From: Actinomycetota bacterium
GTDB taxonomy: Bacteria > Actinomycetota > Acidimicrobiia > IMCC26256 > BP-133
Length of the DNA: 6,785 nucleotides
Direction: 5' to 3'
Assembly (NCBI GenBank): GCA_030838815.1
Contig: JAUZEX010000218.1
Span: forward strand, 1-6,785
The position numbers were made by a program, and so were the translations under genes. A model generated the notes under the pieces. That model did not search any database. It was not told where the DNA came from and was given only the letters and a program-made list of their open reading frames with translations. Positions 1 to 6,201 of this stretch are shown here, in pieces. Each line of letters starts with the position of its first letter. The stretch's first letter is position 1.

Positions 1-703
1 TGCTCGGCTCGACCACGATCGTGGCCACCTGGCCGGAGCGGGGGGCGTGGAGGGGCCGGGGCGGGTCGAAGGGGTGGAGGCGGTGCAGGAGCACGCGGCG
101 GCCGCCGGTGCGGTCGAGGGCGCACCACTCGCGGCGCTCGGCGGGTGAGGTGGCCGGCGCCCGGTGGATGGCCATGAGCGCCGGGATGGCCCGCCGGAGC
201 AGGGCCAGGGCGACGAGGGCCCGCTCCTCGTCCCGTTTGGGGACCCGGGGGGCGAGCTCGGCCCAGATGCGGGCCCGGCCGGCCGGGTCGGCCAGCGCCC
301 CGGGGCCGGCCCAGGTCCGGAACTGGTCGACGAGGAATCCGAAGCCCTCCACTGTCGCCCGCCGGGGCAGCACCACGATTCGGGGCCGCAGCACGGCCGC
401 TCCGGAGGAGGTCGCGCCGGGGGCCTGGGGCGTGCTGGTGACGACGAGTTCCAGGTCGAGCTCCCCCACCCACTGCTCCCGGCGGGAGTCGTCGACCCAG
501 GCCGGGTCGGCCCGCCCGTCCACCAGAGGCACCGGCAGGCCGGCCAGGCTGAGGCGGCCGGCGACGCCCGGACCGAGGGCGAAGGCCAGCGGTGTTGCTT
601 CGTCGATGCGCAGCGGGAGCCCCGCCATGGGCACCGGTCGCCCGCCGAGGAGCAGGAGGCCGGCGGCGGCGGGGCCGGCCTTGGCCCCCGGAGCGGCGGT
701 CAC
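1..703 (-). CDS. McrC-like partner protein, DUF2357-type N-terminal part (partial, runs off left edge)
   Basis: The frame is open from a GTG at 703 to the window edge, giving 234 residues with no stop; the C-terminus is missing. The GTG overlaps the TGA of the upstream AAA+ gene (GTGA, 4 nt), which indicates translational coupling and an obligate partner. Visible sequence: an alanine/leucine-rich start (residues 1-20), beta-like strands (ELDLELVVTS at 81-90, RPRIVVLPRRATVEGFGFL at 106-124), then a helical part (ALVALALLRRAIPALMAIH at 162-180). The pattern of a 'V-x-P-R/K' strand followed by an aromatic-rich helix and then an 'L-x-x-I-x-x-x-P' segment fits DUF2357, the N-terminal domain of many McrC-type proteins encoded directly after McrB-like ATPases. 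In that family a PD-(D/E)XK nuclease follows; here it would lie outside the window, so nuclease activity cannot be judged. The coding call is firm from frame openness and overlap. The family call is inferred from weak motif resemblance and gene order. Confidence 0.72.
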   Translation of the reverse strand, partial: MTAAPGAKAGPAAAGLLLLGGRPVPMAGLPLRIDEATPLAFALGPGVAGRLSLAGLPVPLVDGRADPAWVDDSRREQWVGELDLELVVTSTPQAPGATSSGAAVLRPRIVVLPRRATVEGFGFLVDQFRTWAGPGALADPAGRARIWAELAPRVPKRDEERALVALALLRRAIPALMAIHRAPATSPAERREWCALDRTGGRRVLLHRLHPFDPPRPLHAPRSGQVATIVVEPS

Positions 704-3700
704 GACAGCCGCATCTGCCCGAGGGTGAAGTCCTGGCGGCGGAGCTCGGCCAGCATGCGGTCGAGGAGGGCGGTGGAGCGGGCGAACTCGCCCTGGGCGC
801 CCCGGAGCCGGCCGATGACGGCTTCCAGCACCTCGAGGTGGGACGGGTCGGAGCGGGTGAAGCGCAACCGGGGCACGACCTGGGCCGAGAAGGCCCAGTC
901 CAGCGCCTCCTCCGGGGTGTGGCCGGCGGCGGCCCCGAGGCTGGCCCAGCGCAGGAGGCGCTGCGCCACCCGATAGCCGAGGCCCTGACCGGCGTCGTCG
1001 AGGTTGCCGTCGAGGTCGACGAGGAGCTTGGGGATCCAGGCCGGCAGCTGCGCCGTTTCCGGGAGGGTGTCGAGGAAGGCCCGCAGCTCGTGGGCCTCGA
1101 CCACGAGGTAGGCGGCCCGGTCGAGGATCTTGGCCGAGATCGGGAGGGTCGTCTCGTCGAGGTTGACGGTGCCGATGATCACCAGGTTGAGCGGGTAGGC
1201 CACCTCGGGCGGGAAGCCGGCTTCAGCGCCGCCGGTGTGGAGGTTCACCCGTCCCCCCGGTACTTCCATCTTCGACAGCAGCTCGGCCAGGTAGTGCTCG
1301 GGCCGGGCCAGGTTCATCTCGTCGAGGCAGAGGTGGAAGGGCCGGGGCGTGCGCTGTTCGGCGGCCGCCGCCTCGGCCTCGATGGAGGCGCTGCGGATGA
1401 ACTCCGACGCCGCGGTCGACGAGAAGCGCGAACCGGGGAACGGGGGCAGGTAGCCGAGCAGATCCTCGTTGGCGTGCCAGTCGGGCCTCACCGCCACGAG
1501 GCAGCTGACCGCCCCCAGCTCGGCGGCAGCCTCGAGGGCGAGCCGGGTCTTCCCGGTGCCCGACGGGCCGGCCAGCACCACGAGGCGGCCCTCCTGCACG
1601 GCGAGCTGGTACTGGGCCACCAGGGTGGCGGAGTAGAAGCCGCCCCGGGCCCGGAGCCGCTGGAAGAGGGTCGGTGGGGCATCGGCCGGTGCGGCCTCGA
1701 CGCCGGCGGCCCCGATCCCGGCGGTCGTCCCGGCGGTCACGCCCGTATCCGTCTGGCCATTGCGGCCCCGGTCGCCGGCCATGTCCTCCCGCCGGCGGCC
1801 GCGCCGGTTCCGCCCCGGGCCGGTGTCGACGGCCGCCTCCCCCGGCGCCGGCGCGGTGCCGGCCGGGACTTCGGGACGGGGCGCGCCGGGCACGCGGCCC
1901 CGCTGGTCGGCCAGCATCACTTCGAGGGCGGCCAGGTCGCGCTGGACGTGGGGATCGGCGTCGGCCAGCGGGGCCAGCGCGTCACGTACCTCCACGAGCA
2001 GCCCCTCGAGGCCGGCCGTGTCGAGGGTGCGCAGCGACATCGACCCCCGCGGGCTCGACCAGCGGCGGTAGACCGCCGACCACGGCACGACACCCTTGGG
2101 CAGCATGATGGCGGCGTCCCGGTCGCCGTTGAGGACCCAGCCCCGCCGGGCCCGGGCCAGCGTGAGCACCCGCCACAGCCCGACCAGCTCGTTGCCGCTC
2201 TCCGCCGGGGACCAGAGCACGGCCACGTCGCCGGCCTCGGGCGGCGTCTCGTCGATGACCGGCTGGTACTCGTCGATGAAGGGATCGGTCAGCTCCAGCC
2301 GGGGCTGCTCGGCGAAGGCGCCGAGCCAGGAGCAGCGGCGGATCCCCTTCTCGCAGAAGTCGAGTTTGAACCGCTCACTGGAGGCGCACTGGCGGTTCCC
2401 GGCCGGCGCGGTGCAGATGCGCCCGTCGAAGAACCGGTTGTGGGCGTTGACCCGGATCACGTAGGCGGCCACCGGATTGATGGTCGCCGGCCTTTCCATG
2501 CGCTCCGGCCATCCCCGCTTCACCGTGCTGGCGGGAGCGCTGGTCACCACGACGCTGACCGGCCCCCCGGCGGTGGCCACCGAAGCACCTTCGCCGCCCG
2601 GCGCCGGAGGCGCCGTCGGGGCCTGGTCGGCCAGGGCGCTGACCTTGCGCTCCATCCCGGGCAGCAGGCGGACGTCGGACGCCATCGCCGCCATGGCGTC
2701 GATGTCGCCGGCCTCGACGGCGGCGGCGAGGGCGTCGACCAGCCAACCCTCCACGCCCCGGTTGCGGGCCCGGTCGAGGGCCCGGGTGGCCTCCTTCCGG
2801 GCCCGGGTGGCAGCGACCGTGGCTGCCAGGTCGGCCAGCCAGGTGCGGGCCTCGGCCAGCTCCCCGGCGTCGAGGGCCCCCCGGACGAGACCCGGGATGT
2901 CGGTGGCGTCACCCCCGGCGTGGGGCTCCAGGTCCTCCAAGGTGGTGAGGGCCTCGGCCCGGGCCAGGCGGCCCTCCTCGGTGAAGGCGGCCAGCTGCGG
3001 ATCGGCGGCGGCGGCCGCCACCGGTTCGGCCACGGCGCCCAGGAGGTGGTGGGCCCGGAAACGGTCGTCGGCGTCGAGGGCGTCCATCGCTTCGGCCACG
3101 GCCACGGCCAGGCCCGACGGCTCCGGTCGGGGCGGCGGGCCTCCGAGGGCGGCCAGGAGCCGGCCGGCCAGCACCTGGTCGCCGGTGCTGACCAGACGGG
3201 TCAGAGCCTTGACCCGGGCGGCGGGGAACGGCTCGGCGGGCGGGCCGAGGTCGCCGGCCCGGGCGGCCACCGACCGCGCCAGCGCCATCCGCTGGTCGAC
3301 CTCCCGTCGGACCTTGCCGTAGAGCGGCGTGCCCTCCACAACGCCCGATTTCCGCAGCAGGGCTTCGGCCCGTTCCGCCAGGACGCCGGCGTCGGGCAGC
3401 GGGCCGTCGGAGTTGCGGGCCGGGTCGACCGCGGCCAGGAACCCGGCCAGCTCCGTGTTGAAGGCCTTCACCACCGACTGGGCCTTGGCCACCTGGGACA
3501 GGACGGGCACGGTCGTGGCGAGGGCGAAGAGCCGCTCCCGGTCATCGGTGAAGCGCCGGGTCTTGATCTCGGCACCGAGATTCGGGGGCCGCCCGCCGGG
3601 CAGGATGGCGGAGGCCAGCTCCCCGGGCAGCTCCGGGGCCCCCGGGGCCGTCCAGAGCCCCTGAGAGGGCAGGCCGACGACCGCCGCCAGCCACCAGTCG

Positions 3701-3951
3701 AGGAGGGCGGCGAGGCCGGGGTCGGCGGGGAGCAGCTCGGCGGCCAGCTGCCCGAGCCGGGTCTCGAGGGGCCGGAGGGCACTGTCGGGGAGGCGGTTCT
3801 CGAGCCCCCACAGCACGAGATCGTGGAGCAGGCCGGCGGCGGAGCGGAGGTCGGACGGTGAGGCCACGACCTCGCCCACCGGGCGCCCGAGGAGGGCGGC
3901 GGCCCGCCCCGCAGCGCTGGGTTCCATCCCGTCGGCAGCCATCATTGGCAC
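700..3951 (-). CDS. McrB-like AAA+ NTPase with long helical and Cys-cluster N-terminal regions
   Basis: The protein has 1083 residues. The C-terminal third is an AAA+ motor of the McrB group: Walker A GPSGTGKT at 795-802, the strand VRPDWHANEDLLGYLPPF at 821-838, Walker B LCLDEMNLAR at 874-883, the sensor-1/McrB signature IIGTVNLDETTLP at 925-937, and a likely arginine finger in KILDRA at 941-946. McrB-type motors form NTP-driven rings that deliver DNA to an McrC nuclease partner, and the next gene overlaps by 4 nt. Upstream of the motor are: residues 1-450, alanine-rich and mostly helical with no domain I recognise; residues about 488-680, a putative substrate-reading domain with Cys513, Cys522, Cys533 and Cys540 and a beta-rich part (GDVAVLWSP, ELVGLWRVLTL); and residues about 685-762, a Pro/Gly/Ala linker with a basic patch (RNRRGRRR). 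The family's best-known member, E. coli McrB, is much shorter (about 460 residues). Start choice is uncertain: GTG 3951, ATG 3945 and ATG 3942 are close together with no clear Shine-Dalgarno. The gene follows the PH-domain gene by 39 nt. The motor call is firm; the role in defence is inferred. Confidence 0.88.
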   Translation of the reverse strand: MPMMAADGMEPSAAGRAAALLGRPVGEVVASPSDLRSAAGLLHDLVLWGLENRLPDSALRPLETRLGQLAAELLPADPGLAALLDWWLAAVVGLPSQGLWTAPGAPELPGELASAILPGGRPPNLGAEIKTRRFTDDRERLFALATTVPVLSQVAKAQSVVKAFNTELAGFLAAVDPARNSDGPLPDAGVLAERAEALLRKSGVVEGTPLYGKVRREVDQRMALARSVAARAGDLGPPAEPFPAARVKALTRLVSTGDQVLAGRLLAALGGPPPRPEPSGLAVAVAEAMDALDADDRFRAHHLLGAVAEPVAAAAADPQLAAFTEEGRLARAEALTTLEDLEPHAGGDATDIPGLVRGALDAGELAEARTWLADLAATVAATRARKEATRALDRARNRGVEGWLVDALAAAVEAGDIDAMAAMASDVRLLPGMERKVSALADQAPTAPPAPGGEGASVATAGGPVSVVVTSAPASTVKRGWPERMERPATINPVAAYVIRVNAHNRFFDGRICTAPAGNRQCASSERFKLDFCEKGIRRCSWLGAFAEQPRLELTDPFIDEYQPVIDETPPEAGDVAVLWSPAESGNELVGLWRVLTLARARRGWVLNGDRDAAIMLPKGVVPWSAVYRRWSSPRGSMSLRTLDTAGLEGLLVEVRDALAPLADADPHVQRDLAALEVMLADQRGRVPGAPRPEVPAGTAPAPGEAAVDTGPGRNRRGRRREDMAGDRGRNGQTDTGVTAGTTAGIGAAGVEAAPADAPPTLFQRLRARGGFYSATLVAQYQLAVQEGRLVVLAGPSGTGKTRLALEAAAELGAVSCLVAVRPDWHANEDLLGYLPPFPGSRFSSTAASEFIRSASIEAEAAAAEQRTPRPFHLCLDEMNLARPEHYLAELLSKMEVPGGRVNLHTGGAEAGFPPEVAYPLNLVIIGTVNLDETTLPISAKILDRAAYLVVEAHELRAFLDTLPETAQLPAWIPKLLVDLDGNLDDAGQGLGYRVAQRLLRWASLGAAAGHTPEEALDWAFSAQVVPRLRFTRSDPSHLEVLEAVIGRLRGAQGEFARSTALLDRMLAELRRQDFTLGQMRLS

Positions 3952-3990
3952 GCTACACGGGCGGCCCGGCCCCGCCGATGGCGGCAGGGC

Positions 3991-4734
3991 TCAGTCGCCG
4001 AAGGGGTCGCCGCCGTCGTCGGGCATCGGGATCGGCGGGAGGCCGGGAATGGTGATCGCTTCGTCGCGGTGGCGGGACGGCCGCGGGCCCTTCCCCCCGC
4101 CGGTGCCGCTCCCGGGCGGACCATCGGGCTTCATCCACGGCGGCACCGTCTTGCCCTGCTTGGCCTGGACCATCTCGGTCACCACCCGGTGGAAGCGGTG
4201 GGGGTCGCGCAGGTCGGTGACCGCCTTGAAGCCCGACGCCTCGTTGGCCGACTCGATGCGGACCGTGGCATAGCCGAGGATCCGCCCGGCCAGGTTCTGC
4301 ACCAGGAGCACGTCCGTCACCTTCGACCACGGCATCCAGGCCAGCTGCCGTTTGATCACGCCCCAGGAGCGGATGAGCCGGAAATCGGTGAGGGCGTAGC
4401 GCGTGTACCAGGCCTGCAGCCGGCGGACCACGAGGGTGGTGGTGACGACGCCGATGACCATCAGGCCGAGGATGGCGGCGATCGTCCCGCCGCCGTTGCC
4501 GACGGCGAAGCCCGTCACCAGCGCGATGACGACGATGATCAGGATCTCGTTGCTGGCCTCGAGGAGGAAGGCCGAGGTGGCCGGCTCGTCGACGAGAATG
4601 AAGACCTCGTCGTGAGTCAGGTACGACTGCAGGACCTCGTCCGGAGTGGGGAGGATCCGCGACAGGAGCGGGTGGCGCCGGGAGGGCCCGGCCGTGCGCC
4701 TAGTGACGCCCGAAGCCGGCGAGGAACTCCGCAC
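3991..4734 (-). CDS. Membrane protein with bacterial PH domain (bPH/DUF304-like)
   Basis: The 247-residue protein has two adjacent hydrophobic segments (about 63-80, ILIIVVIALVTGFAV region, and 84-104), then a cytosolic domain at about 107-190 with the pattern YALTDFRLIRSWGVIKRQ, a short WMPWSKVTDVLLVQN strand pair, and ILGYATVRIES ... HRFHRVVTEM. This order (YLxxxE-type lead-in, two TM helices, 'Y-x-L-T-x-x-R-L-I' strand, 'P-x-x-K-V-T-D-V' strand, 'L-G-x-G/A-x-V-x-I' strand) is typical of bacterial PH domain membrane proteins. Their biochemical role is mostly unknown. The C-terminal 50 residues are a Pro/Gly-rich, probably disordered tail ending acidic (PMPDDGGDPFGD). The start is the GTG at 4734, the only usual start codon in frame before the conserved region; it overlaps the upstream small gene by 35 nt and has no visible Shine-Dalgarno, so translation may depend on coupling, or the true start may be a rare codon downstream. 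It sits 39 nt ahead of the McrB-like gene. Confidence 0.78.
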   Translation of the reverse strand: MRSSSPASGVTRRTAGPSRRHPLLSRILPTPDEVLQSYLTHDEVFILVDEPATSAFLLEASNEILIIVVIALVTGFAVGNGGGTIAAILGLMVIGVVTTTLVVRRLQAWYTRYALTDFRLIRSWGVIKRQLAWMPWSKVTDVLLVQNLAGRILGYATVRIESANEASGFKAVTDLRDPHRFHRVVTEMVQAKQGKTVPPWMKPDGPPGSGTGGGKGPRPSRHRDEAITIPGLPPIPMPDDGGDPFGD

Positions 4735-4888
4735 CGCTGTGGATGACGTTCGTCACAAGGTGGCCGATGTCGCCCAGGAAGGGGCCGATGGCATCGGACG
4801 CGCCGCGCGGGTCTCGGTAGATGAACACGATGACAAAGGCAACCATGAGCCACACGAACCACTGCTTCAGATTGACCTTCATTGCCAT
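4700..4888 (-). CDS. Small single-pass membrane protein (hypothetical)
   Basis: A 62-residue protein beginning MAMKVNLKQWF. A basic/aromatic N-terminus (K4, K8, W10) leads into one hydrophobic helix (WFVWLMVAFVIVFIY, about residues 10-24), then RDPRGASDAIGPFLGDIGHL, and an amphipathic C-terminal helix ending in GRH. The ATG at 4888 is chosen because a strong Shine-Dalgarno (GGGAGGAA, 4898-4891) lies just upstream; a second ATG at 4882 has the more usual 10-nt spacing and is equally possible. A longer reading from 4921 would start upstream of this ribosome site and is unlikely. The function is unknown. I recall similar short proteins (hydrophobic helix, then a D/N-P-x-G-A segment, then an amphipathic tail) in actinobacteria, but I cannot name a family. 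It is the first gene of the apparent operon and overlaps the PH-domain gene, which suggests the two membrane proteins are made together. Confidence 0.72.
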   Translation of the reverse strand: MAMKVNLKQWFVWLMVAFVIVFIYRDPRGASDAIGPFLGDIGHLVTNVIHSGAEFLAGFGRH

Positions 4889-4890
4889 CG

Positions 4891-4898
4891 TTCCTCCC
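4891..4898 (-). promoter_or_regulatory. Shine-Dalgarno site of the small membrane protein
   Basis: GGGAGGAA on the minus strand. The GGAGG core is 4 nt from ATG 4888 and 10 nt from ATG 4882. It decides against the upstream start at 4921 and makes this short reading frame credible. Confidence 0.75.
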
Positions 4899-4928
4899 GC
4901 GCAGTCGTCGCTGCTCGGCATTCCGCCT

Positions 4929-4942
4929 TAGAGAGGACTCTA
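4929..4942. repeat. Short inverted repeat over the -10/start region
   Basis: TAGAG-AGGA-CTCTA on the plus strand: 5-bp perfect arms with a 4-nt spacer. It covers the proposed -10 box (4937-4942) and the expected transcript start. It could be an operator or a hairpin at the very 5' end of the mRNA; with arms this short, chance is also possible. Confidence 0.3.
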
Positions 4943-4966
4943 CCCGTATGGGAGATCGGGGGTCAA
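4937..4966 (-). promoter_or_regulatory. Putative sigma-70-type promoter of the small membrane protein / PH / McrB-like unit
   Basis: On the minus strand, TTGACC (4966-4961, 5 of 6 to consensus) and TAGAGT (4942-4937, 4 of 6) are separated by 18 nt. This would place the transcript start near 4930, with a leader of about 40 nt before the Shine-Dalgarno-supported ATG at 4888. It is the only good pair I found in the gap between the permease and the small gene. Inferred from box matches only. Confidence 0.5.
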
Positions 4967-4967
4967 C

Positions 4968-4983
4968 CTGCACATCTGCACAC
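4968..4983. repeat. Two tandem 8-bp repeats just upstream of the -35 box
   Basis: CTGCACAT followed directly by CTGCACAC (7 of 8 identical). On the minus strand they lie immediately upstream of the proposed -35 box (4961-4966), a place where activators often bind. No regulator can be assigned from the sequence. Confidence 0.3.
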
Positions 4984-5059
4984 AATCACCCCAGGGACGA
5001 TCCGAACCCACAGAAGTGGCACAACAGGAGCGTAACGTAGCCACACAGCGACACTATGT

Positions 5060-5089
5060 CCCCGCAGCTGCCAGCGGGGAAATCGCTGG
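5060..5089 (-). terminator. Overlapping stem-loops after the permease stop codon
   Basis: Directly after the stop of the permease gene (5092-5090), the transcript can form CCAGCG-ATTTCCC-CGCTGG (5089-5071; 6-bp arms, 7-nt loop). It could instead form CCCCGC paired with GCGGGG (5079-5074 with 5065-5060; 8-nt loop). The two share 5074-5076 arm bases and more, so they exclude each other. Neither is followed by a run of U, so this is a weak candidate for a U-less actinobacterial terminator or for a 3' end stabiliser. Confidence 0.35.
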
Positions 5090-6151
5090 TCAGCGGCCTT
5101 TCCCGGCCAGCTCGGCGTGCTCGGGGACCCCCGCCGGACCGGCTCCGGACACCGGGAAGGTCTCAGCGTCGTCCGGGGCGCCAGAGAGCGGGCCCGAAAG
5201 AAATTCCTTGTCGCCGCCGGCGAGGGCCGGCTGCCAGCCCCGCCGCAAACCACCCGTCGACCGGACGTACCGCCAGGCCAGCGGCCCGAGCACGGCGGCC
5301 GAGGTCAGCATGACCGCCACCTGCACGTTGCCCACGTTCAGGAGCTTGAGGGCCGAAGCGGTGAGGACGAAGGCCAGCGCCCGGCGGATCACCCGGCCGG
5401 GGGCGATGGCCGACACCCGGGCGCCGATGTAGACGCCGGGGACGCTGCCGATGAGGAGCGACGTGGTGAGGTCGAGCTTGAAGTCGCCGAACAGGATGTG
5501 CCCGAGGGCGGCCGAGGCGACGAGCGGCACGGCCTGGATCAGGTCGGTGCCGACGAGCTCCGAGGCCTTCAGCTGCGGGTAGAGGAGCAGCAGCATCACG
5601 ATGATGAGCGAGCCGGAGCCGACCGACGTCATGCCGACGAGGAGGCCGCCGAACACGCCGACCAGCAGCGTCGGGATCGGTCGGACCACGACCGCCGGAG
5701 CATGGTCGGCGACGCCGGCCGGGTCGGCCGCGATGCCGAGGCCCTTCACGGCCCGGCGCCGGGTGTTCAGGAAGGCCCGGGCGATCATCGTGGCCACGGC
5801 CACCAGCAGGGCGACCCCGAGGGCCATCTTGATGTGGTTCTGGACCGCCGCCCCGTTGCCCATGGCCCGCAGGATGAGCACGCCGGCGAAGGCGGAGGGG
5901 ACGGAGCCGGCCACCAGCCAGCCGACGAGGCGCTTGTTGACGGTGCCCCGGCGGAGGTGGACGGCACCGCCGATGGGCTTCATCACCACGGCGGCCACGA
6001 GGTCGCTCGACACGGCGGCCAGCGGCTGCACCTTGAACAGGAGGACGAGAATCGGCGTCATGAGGGCGCCCCCGCCCATCCCCGTCAGCCCGACGGTGAA
6101 CCCGACGAGCAGCCCGGCCAAGGCCACGTAGCCATCGATGTGATGGAGCAC
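5090..6151 (-). CDS. TauE/SafE-family membrane permease (sulfite/organosulfonate exporter family)
   Basis: The 353-residue integral membrane protein shows the internal duplication typical of the TauE/SafE (DUF81) family. First half: GLLVGFTVGLTGMGGGAL (13-30) followed by AVSSDLVAAVVMKPIGG (46-62). Second half: GGLLVGMTSVGSGSLI (168-183) followed by ELVGTDLIQAVPL (198-210), then GSVPGVYIGA (235-244). Further hydrophobic helices lie around 75-95, 108-126, 255-271 and 276-293. A charged cytosolic loop (127-158) joins the halves, and a soluble tail of about 55 residues (299-353), rich in Gly/Pro/Ala, is longer than in minimal family members. Characterised members move sulfite, sulfoacetate or related sulfur anions, but many are unassigned, so the substrate here is unknown. 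The start is GTG 6151, supported by GGGAGGG at 6167-6161. A regulator of the Rrf2 family lies upstream in the same orientation with a palindrome between them, which favours a sulfur-related role by context. Confidence 0.92.
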   Translation of the reverse strand: MLHHIDGYVALAGLLVGFTVGLTGMGGGALMTPILVLLFKVQPLAAVSSDLVAAVVMKPIGGAVHLRRGTVNKRLVGWLVAGSVPSAFAGVLILRAMGNGAAVQNHIKMALGVALLVAVATMIARAFLNTRRRAVKGLGIAADPAGVADHAPAVVVRPIPTLLVGVFGGLLVGMTSVGSGSLIIVMLLLLYPQLKASELVGTDLIQAVPLVASAALGHILFGDFKLDLTTSLLIGSVPGVYIGARVSAIAPGRVIRRALAFVLTASALKLLNVGNVQVAVMLTSAAVLGPLAWRYVRSTGGLRRGWQPALAGGDKEFLSGPLSGAPDDAETFPVSGAGPAGVPEHAELAGKGR

Positions 6152-6160
6152 AGCGCTGCG

Positions 6161-6167
6161 CCCTCCC
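6161..6167 (-). promoter_or_regulatory. Shine-Dalgarno site of the TauE/SafE permease
   Basis: GGGAGGG on the minus strand, with its GGAGG core 10 nt before the GTG at 6151. It supports this GTG as the start; the encoded N-terminus then runs straight into the first membrane helix. Confidence 0.7.
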
Positions 6168-6201
6168 GGCGTCGAGGGTGCCGCTCCGGCCCCCGGCTCC
6201 T

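Noticed and set aside
1..728. Plus-strand frames at 21-728 and 164-976
   Set aside because: They are arginine/serine- or glycine-rich shadows of the DUF2357-like gene and of the AAA+ gene end; neither has a ribosome site or a recognisable pattern.
592..3861. A 1089-codon open frame on the plus strand opposite the McrB-like gene
   Set aside because: It is very rich in Gly/Arg/His/Gln/Pro with no recognisable motif and mirrors the minus-strand gene that carries clear AAA+ motifs. Long antisense frames arise from strong third-position G/C bias.
3972..3984. Hairpin CCGCC-N3-GGCGG between the PH-domain and McrB-like genes
   Set aside because: The arms are only 5 bp, with a 3-nt loop and no U-tract; such repeats are expected by chance at this GC content. 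It is not enough to call a terminator within the run of genes.
4889..4921. Longer N-terminus of the small membrane protein starting at 4921
   Set aside because: The extension would read through the strong Shine-Dalgarno at 4891-4898 and adds a polar stretch before the basic/hydrophobic N-terminus; the start at 4888 or 4882 fits better.
4994..5009. Sequence resembling a tRNA T-arm (GGGTTCGGATCGTCCC on the minus strand)
   Set aside because: No matching acceptor stem, anticodon arm or D-arm could be built around it.
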